Assembly: GCA_031216445.1 (NCBI GenBank)
Contig: CM062209.1
Location: forward strand, 28,397,001-28,461,000
Origin: Lateolabrax maculatus
Taxonomy: Eukaryota > Chordata > Actinopteri > Acropomatiformes > Lateolabracidae
Reading direction: 5' to 3'
DNA length: 64,000 nt
Every line of letters begins with the position of its first letter. The first letter of the stretch is position 1. The notes below the pieces were generated by a model. The model saw nothing but the letters and a program-made list of their open reading frames with translations, did not search any database and had not been told where the DNA came from. Shown in pieces: positions 30,263 to 43,429 of this stretch. A program made the position numbers and the translations under genes.

Positions 30263-31229
30263 TGAAATCATTGCTGTGATTGTTTACTTCCCACCATCTG
30301 CTGCAGTGGCAACCACGAGTGACATCATCCACACTGTCATCGCATTGACTTGGGTTGACAAACAACCCAGCGCCCTCATCATGAACAGTGGAGATTTCCA
30401 CCATGTCTCCCTCTCTCCTGTGTTTCAAGCAATATGGCCCTGTTCATACCTGGCATTAACATGCGTCTTGGGTGATCAGATCACAAGTGGACAGCTCTAA
30501 GTACTCCTGCATACATGGCATTAGAATGCATCTCCACATGCATCTTGAGTGACCACTTGAGATCAGATCTCACTTCCCCGCTCTATATGCAAATAAACAT
30601 GTTCTTTGAACGTATTTAACAGCATTTCATTCGTAATCTTATTTTATCGTCTATATAGTTTAGTCTAGTCTAGTCCTAGTAGTTGATACTGATTGACATA
30701 CATAACATTGACAGAGCCAATATGACCTGATTTTGTCATGCTGTAATGCTATCGATTTCCATGTGCTGAAAAGGCAAACAAAACAAAAAAAAAATGAACA
30801 AGCTAACTCACAACAAAAGTATTTCACAATATCAACCACATTGTTTGTAATTGTGCTGGTTATTGTTCCTCTCTTAAAAATGGCAGAATTTAAGTTAGCA
30901 AGCTAGCTAGCTAACAACATATTAAAACAATGTATGTCACTATCAATATAAGGCGCAGCGTCTTATATCACTTTAAATATAAGGCGCAAATATTAATACA
31001 ATTATAGGTGTCTTTATCGATTAGTGATGTTGTTAGCTTGCTAATTGCTACACTAACTCTGAGGTAAATTCTGCTGTTTTGAAGTGAGCAACCAGCTCTA
31101 TTACAGACGTTGGCGCTACATTGGTGGCAAACAAGCTAGTTAATGTTAGTTTTGTTTTCTTTGCTGTTTCAGCAGATATGGAAATTCATAGTGTTACAGC
31201 ACAGTATAATCAGTTCATACAACCAGGTA
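30263..31229. repeat. Spacer with dispersed repeat (about 30432-30600)
   Basis: 30432-30600 contains ACCTGGCATTAACATGCGTC and GGGTGATCAGATCACAAGTG and matches 53908-54110. The rest is AT-rich with GCTAGCTAGCTAAC and two TATAAGGCGCA blocks; no gene. Confidence 0.65.
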
Positions 31230-31390
31230 TGAAAAGGTACTAGGTGAACTGTGCAATGAGAGCCACTGGTGAAGCACAGGTGGCCAGCACTAGGACTGTG
31301 AAGGTCTGGTCTAGGGATGCCGAGGAAATCCTCAAGGAATGTTTCCATGTCACAGATTCGGAACTGTTCCAGGGGGATATGTTATATTAT
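31230..31390 (+). mobile_element. LINE fragment
   Basis: A short translated stretch, RTVKVWSRDAEEILKECF then HVTDSELF, resembles a conserved block (TVKVW...LQDCF..TDW..F) of fish LINE polyproteins between endonuclease and RT. No other part is found. Confidence 0.55.
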
Positions 31391-32076
31391 TATATTATTA
31401 TGTAATATTATATGATATGTTATATGTTATATATATAGATATATTTTGTTATATACTATACTCTACTATATTATAGTTGATACTCTACTCTACTAAATTA
31501 AAAAACAAAATGTTAAGTTGAATTAATTGGAAATGATAACATCTTATATATTTATATTGAATTAATGACACATGATTAGTTGATTCCACTAAATTCCTGT
31601 ATGGTGTTTTACAGTGTAGTCAAAGATAAGCAAATGCTCTTTTACAATACAGTGCACAAAATTGTGAGTAGTTACTAAAGAATGGGTGTGGAACGAATCA
31701 GGAACGACCTGATAATTATTGATCAACATCAATAATATTGTTAATAAATATTTCTTGAATTAATATAGTACAATATAGTAGATCATGATGAGTTACTAGA
31801 GAACAGATTGGAAGATAGGATAGTTATGATTTGTGTGGTTTTCTATAGGTGACTATGTCTCATTAATAATAAACAGTTTCTGTAAACTCACTTGACTTGA
31901 ATTGAAGTGAATAAAGTGAATTGTATAGTTTTGTTGTTCTGCTTTGCCTCAAAAACCCTAACCATCCAAATAATAGACAGAGCCGAGCCAGAGGTCTCAA
32001 GTAACTCTGTGGTCCTCCAGTCACTTTCTCAGACCCCAGTCATTAGGTGTGTGTGCTTTCAACTATTTATCCATCT

Positions 32077-32115
<39 letters not shown>

Positions 32116-33130
32116 CTGGCATCTAAGCCCTTTCCTGTCTCTTTGATTGCCCTGCTGTTTTTGACCAAATATACAAGGAACACGTGCTAGTAATACCCAT
32201 TCCATATGACCACTTAAACCCAGCGCAAAGGCTTCAACAGCAGTCCCTGTTTGCCTCCACTCTGGCGCCTTAAGCCTATGCTTGCAGGAAGGGATTCTTC
32301 AGAGCATCTCCATCGTCCAAAGTGTTCAGCTGCCTGGGGCTGCTCTGTAAAGTGCTGACTTGTAGTAAAACGTAGTGGTAGTAAGGATGTCATTTGTTTA
32401 ATCAAATGTGATTGGTCTGTTTGCAACAAGACAGCCACATTTAAAACAAATGTACATGAATCAATTTCCAAGGGGGCTCTAAAGTCTAACAACATTATAT
32501 TAAGTTTTTGTAATAAAGCTGAAGGGCTGAAGACTACACATTTGAAAATGAAAAAAATCCATTGGTGTGGAGTTAAAGAAGTGAGCTTACCAGACATCTG
32601 TAGCACACACTACTCATCTCCTCTTGAGGCTCATGGCTACATTAGCATAACACACAAAAATCTCAGACTGAACTGTTGATGGTCAAGTTGCATTGTGGGT
32701 AGGTTTTGAAGAGGAAGAATAATCACATCTAATAGAGAAGAAGTTAAACCTGGTCTTTTTGGGTTAAGGTTCCTAATGGCGGGCAATGCCCGTTTGGAGC
32801 AAGGGCAATTGGTAGTATTGTAAAGTAACTTATTACTTTCAAAAGAAAGAAACTAGTAATATGTAATATATTACATGTTGAAAGTAACTTCCACAACACT
32901 GTAGATTAGTAGATCTACTGATTGCGGCGCTTTCCATAAAAAAAAAAGAATGATTATGGTCTGAAATGTTACCATTACAAATGCCAGTGTGACTGAGCCT
33001 TTAATCAGCAGAGGAGGGACTAGAAGGCAGATAAGTTATTGCCATGACAGAGAAAATATGATGAAAATGTTTGTTTACTTACTCACTTTTGGAGATATTA
33101 GAAAGACTTATATTAATTTCCTAGAGACTT
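31391..33130. other. Intergenic, nothing recognised
   Basis: TA-rich low-complexity patch at 31380-31500 and a GA microsatellite at about 32080-32112. No gene-like frame. Confidence 0.55.
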
Positions 33131-33182
33131 GCCCTAACCTTAACCACAACCACTACTTGCCTAACCCTAACCATAACCACTG
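33131..33182. repeat. Degenerate telomere-like CCTAACC repeats
   Basis: CCTAACCTTAACC and CCTAACCCTAACC mixed with AACCAC units; weaker than the block at 38998-39038. Confidence 0.6.
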
Positions 33183-33253
33183 ACCCAAAAATCTGGGTAT
33201 ATGGTTTTTGTCCCCAGTTGCACAAGCCGTAGTTGTAGGCCGAAGGTAGGTAG

Positions 33254-33254
<1 letters not shown>

Positions 33255-33286
<32 letters not shown>
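33255..33286. repeat. CA microsatellite
   Basis: About 16 uninterrupted CA units. Confidence 0.97.
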
Positions 33287-33287
<1 letters not shown>

Positions 33288-34455
33288 CTGTAGAGCAGAC
33301 AACCTCAGTGTCTGCAGTCCATGCATCTGCTTCACTGGCATAGACAACACAGTAGACTGACTCCTTTACAATGACGGTTGCTATTCCCAAACTCTGAAAA
33401 GAGCTGCTCACTCTCTGTCAGTCTGCTCCCTTATTATTAAATCAGCTACCTGTGCTCTCCACTGCAGAACAGCTGATTCAGCTCGAAGCTGGATTCACTC
33501 ACTTTATTCATTAAAACACTGTTGGGGTTTAGCCTGAAATAAAGTGACTGCAATAATATTCCTTTTGCAAATATTTAAGGAATATTTAGACATTCATCCT
33601 GTCCTCATTACTGCTGGCTTTTAAACATGAAAGTTACATTTCCCTATCAACTACAGCACTTTAAACCCTCCATTTCCTCAAAAGCATCAGAGAAATATTT
33701 CCCAACTGTGATTGGGGTCAGAATTCATCAAAGTTGAAAGAAACAAAAACATTTCCGTACATCAGTGTCGCAGGACAGACTGTGTGGACTCCCTGCTCTA
33801 TCCATTGAAAAGTAGATGAATTACACAGATCTTACTGCTCAGTTTTTTGCCAAGAATGTAAGAAAACTGACGTTCACATAACTGATTCTATTTAGCCTAT
33901 GGTGAGTCCATCACATTTATTTACACAACATGACAGGATCTGTGCTGCCATACTAAAATGTGGCAATATTACTGTCAGAAAATGTACTAAGAGTTGTTAT
34001 TTTCTTAGGGCTTTGACTTAAGTGGAAGTGATGAAATGAGACTACTGTAAGTATTGCTGTTGGGTATGTGTGTGATGCTGTTTAGAAGTTGTTGAATGTA
34101 GTGCAGTTGCAGTCCTCAGCCTAGATTTTCCCAGAAACTTTGTGGTACTTCCTTGCACTGAACTGTATTATACAACAGTGTACAATGTGCACTCTTATAC
34201 CAGATTTTTATAATGTGGTGTTTCCATGTAAAGCAAATATGCAACACAAAGAAATTGTTTTTTACAATTGAACTGAATGAGTCAGTGATCAGGGGCATGT
34301 TCTCTGCCTTCACTTCAGTCACACACACACACACACACACACAGGTGAGACAGTAAAAATACCTGGCAACCTGCTGCTGAGTGAATGCCTGGGAGCTGCA
34401 GTGACCAAACTGTGGTTTCATGAACACTCACACATGTATACATAATTACACACAC

Positions 34456-34496
<41 letters not shown>

Positions 34497-34590
34497 ACAC
34501 ACATAAATGTCACATATCCAAGTACTTGCATGGAAACAAATTAACGTGCATAATTAAACACACCAAAACACACATTTAAACTATTATATA
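33287..34590. other. Intergenic with CA microsatellites at 34319-34343 and 34457-34494
   Basis: Apart from the two CA tracts I see no gene or transposon. Confidence 0.6.
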
Positions 34591-34609
34591 GCATACTACT
34601 TTTATTCTA

Positions 34610-34710
34610 AATGTTCACATGCACAGTTCCAGGGATCGAACCAGTGACCTTTCAGTTACTGGCTAGTCTCATTTACCCCTAAGCCTGCCCCCTGTTATAG
34701 AACTAAAAAA
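34610..34710 (-). repeat. tRNA-derived SINE fragment (probable)
   Basis: On the minus strand GGTTCGATCCC (34632-34642 complement) is an RNA polymerase III B-box, preceded by AGTAACTGAAAGGTCACT and a weak A-box-like region. It does not fold as a full tRNA, so a SINE remnant is likelier than a tRNA gene. Confidence 0.45.
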
Positions 34711-37700
34711 CATAAACACACCCACACAGAGTACTAAGCACACCCACCCACACACATGCAAACACGAGCAGGCGTGAGCAAGATGATGAGGTAGACATGT
34801 CTAAACCAGCGTGGGAAACCAAGTGCAAGAAGAGCAGCGTAGGTTTAAGGCGGAGGGTGCTCAGTTCACACCAATGGACTCATAGTGGTAGGAGTGTGTG
34901 TGTAAAATGGGGTCTATTCAATTGATTTGAATCCCAACTGGTCCTGAATTCCCCTGTTGTAGCTCTACACATGGGTGTGTAGTGTGTTGTAGAGAAAGAA
35001 AGACGTGGAGATGTGTTGTTTCTGATCAATACACAACTGTGAGACGAATCGATTCACGCTTTGTATGAGGACGACACTGATAATTGAGTTACAGATTACT
35101 TTTGTCACTGTCTGTCCTGTGTATGAAATCAGATTACTCTCCAGGAAAGAGATTAAATAACAGAGACATTAAGTTTTTCTTAACTCTGACTAGTGAAAAG
35201 GGGGTGGGGGTCAGATTGCCAGTGTTCTCTGAAAACGTCAAGACAACTACACACGTCCATGGTGCCAAGAAAAGAAAGAGATATTCTATTAATTAAGACA
35301 CTAAACCAGTGGATGTTTTCCACAATCCAGACATGGCAGCCCATCCATTTTAATGAGTGTCATTCACCCAGTGCATATAATGAGAAAGTTATCCTATATT
35401 CTTAGTTGGACGGCATTTGACAGACAATCCCCACAAAGTTGCATATAGTAGTATATTAGCAAAAGATGTGTCAGTCTGGGTCCCAAATAAAGCTTGGATA
35501 ACCTTTTGAGGCCCGGTAAAGTAAAAAGTCAATAACTTTATGCACGATCGCATCACAGAACACAAAGTTTAGCTACTAAGCTTTTAAGTAGTACCCATAG
35601 CAAGGCAGAAGTTCAAATGCCCCTAAAACTCAGGTGGAAGTTAACCAGGTGTAACAAAGTGGTAAATGAACTGCATTTACATGCTTCTTTAATGTGAGAA
35701 CAACACAAACAGTTTTACTATGCGTCACTTTCACCTACGCACCAGACCAGAGACCCTAGGAATTACATCCCTATTGGATGTTTTTGCACTTCATGTCCTA
35801 TGGCAACGTTCAGGACATAGTATGTTCTTTATGCTTTATCCATTATAATGTTTTTTAATGTCCAATGCCATTTTTCTCTGCAGTATCTGTGTATGGAAAC
35901 TACAGTATTTTAAAGAATCAGTGTCCCTGTCCCTCTGGATAATCAATAAACCTCACTGTGAACAGTCATCATGGGTTGTATTTGCATGAATGGAAGGTTT
36001 TATTTTTAAATGAATATAATTGAATAATGTTTCTTGCCATGAAAATGTACAAATTCCAAAACAAGCAATCAGCAGCAGCTTAAGCACTGATACTAACACC
36101 TCATTATTTGCTACTTATTGACATATACAAGTGTAACCTAATATGGCAGTGTGTCATGACAACGACATCAGTGAGCACACAAGACAACATCAGGTGACTG
36201 CAGTCTTCACATTCCTGAGAGGATGGCCACCAAATGGACATAATGCTGAGTGGAGTAGCATGTGTGACATCTCTGACAGATGCACCACACATGCACGCAC
36301 GTGTCCACAAGTAAACACCCACACACACACACAAAAAAATAATAATAATGAAAGATTTTTTATTTTGGCAGACAGCATTAACTTCATTCCAGTTCCATCT
36401 TCTGTTCCAGTACATCTGTAGGAACAAGAGAAACTAGCCAATTGTAAAGTGTTCCATAGAGGTGCTGTTTGGTAATATTGTAGCACATACCCTTGTAGCA
36501 CAAACTTTTTCTGTTTAGACTGATCATAAAACGGCTGATCTGTATGACATGCGAGGAAAACCTTCAAGTATCAGTGACAGAAAGTGAGAGCAGAATCAAG
36601 AGGCAGGTTAGGGTTAAGTGGAATGAGTGAGAGACTGAGGCAGCGAGCAAGTGGGGAAATAAATTGAAAAAGCAGAGAGTAATATGGGGTCTTGCAGGAT
36701 TTCTTTTAAGGAGGAAAAGAAAAAAAAACGGGCTGGTGGAAAAGGGAGACGCGGCAACGTGTTCAGAGCCGTTGTGTTTCTTTCGGTCGCCCTCTTCAAA
36801 GGGACTCTGACCCTGATGGCTTTACCATACGCTGCTCTGGGGGTTAGAGCTGGAGCACAGCGCTGCACAGTACCTGCAGGACTGGAGCTGCAGGGAGCGC
36901 GGCTCATGACAGCACTCTGACGGGCTGCCCGCTGGACGCAGTTTGTAAAATTAGTTGAGTAAAAAGGTGACGTGGTGTGACACAATGGGTTTTGAACATC
37001 CAAAGCCGTAGGGCTTTGTGAGAACTCCAAATTAGTACATGCTAATGCATGCTGTCTGTTTATTTATTACAATCCCATTTACTGTGAAATGTATAAACAT
37101 ACATATATAGAGTATGTATATATGTTAAGTTTGTTGTTTTTTTTATATTCACTTTTTGCAATTTCTTAAATAATGTTTGTCTTATACAATATCAATCGTT
37201 ACTATTGATGGTAAATTCTCTGGTCTCCTTTACTTTTAATACACCCATGTTTATAGAAACAAGTATACGTGGTAACCTCGCCCATTCATTGCCAAAAATG
37301 TTCATTAAATATTGTTGTGTTTTCATTGTTCATCATCATTGTTGTTTAAATGCTTGTTAAATTAAATAAGTAGATGTAGCCATTATGTTACATTATGTTT
37401 GCTTAAATAGGTGATAACTCTGTTTTATAAAATAAATAACCACCATGAAATTACAATTACACCTACAACTGACAGTAGGGCTAAAACCATGGACAAAGTT
37501 TAGCAACTTAACCTGGTGGCAAATTATCATTATCAGGATTGGGAAAATAAACAGAATCAAAACATGTTGTACCCATATGGATATATAATAGGAGGTTGTG
37601 CCCTGTGCCTTTACCCTGCATGGGACTATATAGCCTACTACTAATAATATGTTAATTCTGTTGCTACTAGCGCTGCTAGCTACTAGCCAATACCTATTTG

Positions 37701-38160
37701 TTTGGGAACAGACCTTAATACATCGATGGTACAGGCTTTACAGCATACAGCCCATAGATGTAGTACAAGATAATAAAAGTGATGAATTACAGCCAATATA
37801 GACATTATTACAGTGCATATTGCTAACAGAAAATCATCAGAACCGGATCAGTCATATGAGTATGCGGGGTCTGATGTGCGTTCATTATGCTTAGGAAAAT
37901 AACTCTGAATTCAGCTATTAGTGAATTTTACAAATTATTTTACGAGAACTAAATCAGTAAAAATGATGACAATGAAATAAAAGATAATCATGATGATGAT
38001 AATGATGAAGCTCTATGTCAGTATCCTGCACAACCTTGACCTTTGACCCCTGCAAGGTGGTGTGACCTATAGGAAACTGAGGTGTAGTTTTGGTGCTAAA
38101 TCCATCAGAAGGATCTCTTTGCTTCCTTTATACTACAGGCGTCTGTTTCAACCATTTCCC
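34711..38160. other. Gene-poor intergenic DNA, with a CpG-rich patch at 36740-36930
   Basis: No gene. 36740-36930 is clearly more GC- and CpG-rich than its surroundings (CGCGGCAACG, CAGCGCTGCAC, GGGAGCGCGGC) and is open on both strands by chance of composition. A CpG patch far from any gene could be an enhancer or an unannotated promoter. Confidence 0.45.
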
Positions 38161-38480
38161 CCCTCCTTCTTTTAATGCCCTATTCGGTCACCAGTCTGTA
38201 TTTAGGCAGCACTAGAGCCAGATTGGAATGCTCTGTGGTGGGACTGGGATGCCTTCAGGATGTGGGAGGTTCGCACGGCAGAAGGGCTACAGTTTAGCGG
38301 GGGAAAACAAGGCTGTCAATCAGATCCATTATCTCCGCTCTGAACTGTCGGCAGGCCTGTCACCCCTGGGTGGCGACAGAGAAGGTCACTCATATCTGAG
38401 AAAGGCTGATAACCCTGAGGACCCACAGAGCAGAGACCCTCACTTTCCAGCTAAACAGACAGGACATTCACTCCTCTACA
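38161..38480. promoter_or_regulatory. Candidate regulatory segment with a consensus PBX-MEIS site
   Basis: CTGTCAATCA at 38313-38322 is the exact complement of TGATTGACAG, the composite PBX-MEIS/PREP consensus. The segment is GC-balanced and not repeat-like, unlike its neighbours. A 129-codon frame (38228-38617, +) has no recognisable domain. Function is inference. Confidence 0.35.
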
Positions 38481-38614
38481 CAAACCTTCCCATCTTTCAA
38501 TGCGGGAGCACTCAAACTGAATGGAAGTCTACGCCAAACTATATGTTTTTTTTTACTATTAGGTATTTCCTAGGTGTTCATAGATTTGCTACAATTCTAT
38601 CAAACAAAAGTTTG

Positions 38615-38930
38615 TAAAGTTCAATGGAAGGCTGGTATTGCCATTGCCATGGGATAGGTTAACTGATATGGTTAATGCCAGGCAAGACAAACAAATATTT
38701 AAATGGTTTATACAACTAAATGGACCTTGGATAATGGATATGTATAATATGTGTTGTAAATATGGGTTTGAAGAAGAGTGCTTTAAGCTGCAGAAAATTG
38801 ATTTTGTATCTCTAAGGGAGAAGGTATTTAATTCATATTTTTCATACAGTCATATTTTTCAAGTGTAAATATGACTGGGCAAATGAAATTTGGACTAAAC
38901 CAAAGTTGCATACTTAAATGGGAATGAATA
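38615..38930 (+). mobile_element. LINE ORF2 C-terminal fragment
   Basis: A frame with MPLPWDRLTDMVNARQDKQI, GPWIMDMYNMCCKYGFEE and LQKIDFVSLREKVFNS, followed out of frame by a W...KPKL-TY-like stretch, resembles the C-terminal region of fish LINE ORF2. Both ends are missing. The assignment is by resemblance only. Confidence 0.5.
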
Positions 38931-38997
38931 CTACGAAATAACATGACACTTAATGTATCATGTTAGCTTTGTAATCCTAAACATGTTAGTACGCCAA

Positions 38998-39038
38998 TGT
39001 AACCCTAACCCTAACCCCTAACCCTTAACCCTAACCCC
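38998..39038. repeat. Interstitial telomeric repeat
   Basis: About six CCCTAA-type units (CCCTAACCCTAACCCCTAAC and CCTTAACCCTAACCCC). Vertebrate telomere sequence inside a chromosome arm. Confidence 0.9.
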
Positions 39039-40228
39039 ATTTTGCTCAGAGCCCCACTGTGCTTAAGTCTAGCCTCATAGAGATTCAAGTTTGACTCTAT
39101 AACTTTTTGCACTAAGCTAGCTAAGATAACACACCCTGGTCCTATCTATCTGTACTGGACACACAAAGATGAAACTAATAATGATATCAAAAATAAATAG
39201 TGGGCCAACAAAGACATAGAAAAATGATGATAGTTGTGGGATTGAGTCTTTTTTCGCCCAGCCTATTTGTCCTAATTTGGACAGCAACCTCTCTTTGCCT
39301 TCCCCGAACATGTGTTTGTGCCTATCAGCAGACTGAAATAGCTACCAGGGTTAACAGGGAGCTCAGTCTGACACCTGGCCTGTGTGATCTCAAAACTAGT
39401 GCACTGAGAGACTGGTGTGCTGGATGTTTTTTATTTTATTGAACATTAGATATTGACCCGTCATTCTCTCTAACCTCTGATATGACTAAGCTAACCCGTG
39501 ATCTAAAATAAATTATTTCATCATCATCATTCTTTAATTGCACATTTTAATCACAAATGAACTGAACGCTAAGTTGTTCAGTCCTTTTATCTATCTATTA
39601 TTGGTTTATGCAGCAAAGTCTAGCGGAGTTCCCCTCACCATGACCATGTCTTTGTTTTAATGGACAGGTTTGGTGTCTGATGAGAAGTAAATTTGGGGGT
39701 AAAACACTGAATACCAAAGAAGTAAATGTAAGATAAAGTGAGGCATTGCAGTCTTGATGTCCATGGGTACATCTGTTGGTTGAATATTCCTCAATATGTT
39801 ATGTTTAATGTAAACAGATAAGATTTCTTGTTTGGTGTCATCCCCCTTTTAGAAAACTGTGAGACAAACTGAAGCTGGGGCAAATTCGTTGGTTAGGAGT
39901 TACTAGGAGTAAGTTAAATGTTTTAGCTTGTCTGTTTGTGCGTGTGTGTGTGTGTGTGTGTGTGTAATGTGGGTGGGAGCAGGCTGTACCAGTTGATACA
40001 TCTGATCTGAGACGAGCTGGCTCTCTGACAGGAGCTGTCACTGGAATAGCAGGGGGGTCCTTATCAATCACCCCCTCCCCACCCACCTCAGCTGCCAATC
40101 AAATCCCCTCACCATGGTAACCAGGGCCCGTTATCTACACGGCAGTCAGCTCTCTCTCTCCCTGAGTTTGGACCTGAAAGGGACAAAACAACCTACATGG
40201 AGAATGATGAATGTACATTATATGTACA
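39039..40228. other. Intergenic; GT microsatellite and candidate MEIS palindrome
   Basis: GT tract at about 39939-39965. 39990-40170 is unique and holds TGACAG-GAG-CTGTCA (40026-40040), a palindromic pair of MEIS/TGIF-type sites, and CCATGGTAACC, an RFX X-box-like half (about 40112-40122). No gene. Confidence 0.45.
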
Positions 40229-41073
40229 TTCCCTGTAAATTCCAGAATAGAATTTAAAATCCTCCTCCTCACCATCAAAGCTCTAAATGGTCAGGCACCA
40301 TCATATCTTAAAGAGCTCATAGTACCGTATTACCCCACTAGAGCCCTGCGCTCACAGAATGCAGGGTTACTTGTGGTTCCTACAGTCTCTAAAACTAGAA
40401 CCGGAGCCAGAGCCTTCAGTTATCAAGCTCCTCGCCTGTGGAACCAGCTCCCAGTTTGGGTTCAGGAGAGCCCTGAACCATTCCTTAGTTTTGCTGCTAT
40501 AGGCTTAGACTGCCTGAGAATTTCCCATGATGCACTGAGCCTCTCTCTCCTCCTCTACCTCGCCATCCGTACAAATTCTTATCCCACTAATACATGTAAC
40601 TAACTCCACATCTTCCTGGCAGTTTTTGTGCTTTCTGTGTTTTTTCGCCTTCCCACTTTCTGCAGGTGTTTATGCCTCTGGAGCTGTTGAGTCTGGATCT
40701 GTGACTGCAGGCCGTCTACTGCCCCCATGTTCCTGCTCCACACTCATTGCTATAATTATTATTATTATTAGTCTTATTATTATGTTGTCTCTCCTCCTGG
40801 TCTCTCCCCCTCTCCCCCCTCTCCTCCCCTTTCAACCCAACTTGGTCGATGCAGATGGCCGCCCACCCAGAGCCTGGTTCTGCTCGAGGTTTCTACCTGT
40901 TAAAAGGGAGTTTTTCCTCGCCACTGTCGCCAAGTGCTTGCTCATGGTGGGAACTGTTGGGTCTCTGTAAATAACATTTTAAAGAGTATGGTCTAGACCT
41001 ACTTTATGTGAAAGCGTCTTGAGATAACTTTTGTTATGATTTGGCGCTATACAAATAAAATTGACTTGACTTG
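40229..41073 (+). mobile_element. CR1/L2-type LINE, 3' end only
   Basis: From GAATAGAATTTAAAATCCTC through the end of ORF2 and the 3' UTR to the GGCGCTATACAAATAAAATT tail and TTGAC repeats. Compared with 14646-16247 it has lost about 100 bases after GTTCAGGAG (about 40466). 5'-truncated as usual for LINE insertions. Confidence 0.9.
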
Positions 41074-42856
41074 CGTATATATATAATGAGTAGTATATTC
41101 AGGATATAATTCAGAGAAGGATCATACTAATATGGGTAGAAAAGAGAGCCTCCCTCTCGGCGTAACATAACAATATATCATTTCACCACTCATCAAATCT
41201 GATGAGAGACTCCTGAGAAACAAAGAGTGAAGAATGACTAATGAGGGAATAAATAAACAAAGCTAATTAGTCCATAGTCCTACTGAGTATATAACATGTA
41301 CTTATTGAGAATCCCAACAGAAATGTTCCAGTTTTGATCCTAAATAGGTAATCGATCAAACGTCATCATATAATAGGTGAAAGACACTAACTCTACTGGA
41401 GCTGAGCCAACATTAGTATATTCAAATACTGTAAAATAAAAAAAAGTGTTTTAGAACTGAGCAAACTCCATTCACTGATAAATACCATAAGATGCAACTG
41501 AAAGCCTTGAAAAAAGCTAATAAGTGGATCTTGATGTAATATTTCCCTGTGAAGGTTGATGCTGACACTAATGCAGCATGATGTAGCAGTGCAAGTAAAG
41601 GCAGTATAGCACACTAAAATGGACATGACCAAAATGATGTGCCTACGCCACTTTGCCATCCACATCACACCATCGCTATGTCACTGGACCTGTTGTATTT
41701 TTTTATGTGTCCTTTGGATTGTATTTTTCTGGTTTCTGTCCTTTTTGAAGTTGTTTGTGTTTCTACATAGTCAACCCCATGATTTGCTGGCTTGAAGCCT
41801 GAAACATTGTATTTGAATGTGGAAGTTGCATGCTGCAGAAAGTTAAAGCCCCCTGAGGCAAATTGTGATTTGTAATTTTGGGCCATTTAACATTTTTTTT
41901 ACTTGAAATTGACTTGAAAGTTAATTTCTCATGTTGTTGCTTTCAAAAGATGCGTCACCTGAAACTCACAAGCATGAACTGCAGCTTGAAGTGTGGTAAG
42001 TGTAGCATTTTTCTTCCACCTGATTTAAAGTACATTTTCAATTTGTGCATAAAATGAACTTGAAAATTACAAAAAACACAAAAATGTTTTTATGCTTCCA
42101 AAGTTATATAATATATTAATAAAAGCAAAATCTGACACAATGAGTGCAATCGAACCAGACTTTGCATGATGATGTATGAACTGAATCTTCTGCTACACTG
42201 AAGAGACTAAAAATAGCAGCAGACGAAAACATCAGATCTGTGTGGAGCAATGAGGAGAACCTCATATTAAAAGAACCATACATGCATAAATCAGTTTGCT
42301 AGTGTATAAAGCTATTGCCATTCATATTTTCAATTTTCAACAGCTTCATATGACAAACCCTACAGTGAATCCCACCTTACAAGCTGATAACCTTTCTTAA
42401 AGTCTCATCATTCACTGTAGGCTGGTTCAGATACTTTTCCATATTGCCAAAAATAAATCTGGAGGAAGTAATTGATATTAAAGGAGATTAAATATGGTCC
42501 AAAATATCATCTGCAACATGAATCCACAAACAGCAGGATAAAACCCTGACTTTATCCGGCCAACCAACAAATGAATGATGGAAGGAAAGACAAAACGGTA
42601 CAATATGGTCTCCTGTTTCTCTTTCCTCTTTTCTCTCTTTCTTTTTGTTACATCAACACACACACGCACGCACACAAACGCACACACATACACTCATACA
42701 CACAGCACTACAGTCACACAGCACTACAGTCACAGAGGGAGAAAGGCAACCTATGGGCTTTGTTTAAGAGTAGCAGAATGAATATGTAAAGAAGAGCTCA
42801 TAAATAGAGAGCTGAAAGACACCCAGCTGAGGCTGCTTTGGGCCAGCCTCCAGCCA

Positions 42857-42901
<45 letters not shown>

Positions 42902-43429
42902 TGGTTCTTTCAGGCAAAGACAAGCAACTCTCAATCAAAGGTCTGTAGGGGAAACAGTTGTTAACAGATCAATCACCTGTAGGATAAGAGCAATGGAAGA
43001 ACAATCCATCTATCACTGAAGCTGTATGCTAATTAGAGATGTCACTGCTAACACACACTTCAGTTGCTGCTTCTTGGATGTTATTTTTGAGAAAAATGGG
43101 CAGGAATATTGGAATGATCACAACTTGAAAACTGTCACTAAGCTAATGAACATACAGTACATCATCAATTCTGAAGTGAGTTTACAACTATAAATATCTA
43201 ATAATACAAATCTGATTTTAATTGGTTCTATCTTTCTTGACTATATTTGATTTATAGTATTGCAATTGTTTAAAGGAGGGTTCCAATATTTCAGGAAAAG
43301 TAATAGGCCCCATGCAAGAACCAGTCATATAAACAGATCTGTTTTTAAGTGGCACGTATGAGCGATTTAAGAGAATTTGTGGCATTCACCAATTTTGTAT
43401 ATACTAAACCGTACACACACAATATTTTG
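41074..43429. other. Intergenic, nothing recognised except CA tracts
   Basis: CA microsatellites at about 42659-42710 (impure) and 42857-42900 (pure, over 20 units). No gene-like frame. Confidence 0.6.

Noticed and set aside
34610..34710. tRNA gene on the minus strand
   Set aside because: Only the B-box-like GGTTCGATCCC is convincing; no full cloverleaf can be drawn, so a SINE remnant is preferred.
36614..37030. 138-codon minus-strand open frame over a CpG-rich patch
   Set aside because: Open by composition on both strands; no domain, low-complexity Ser/Pro/Ala content.
38228..38617. 129-codon plus-strand open frame
   Set aside because: No recognisable domain or splice context; better explained as unique noncoding DNA.
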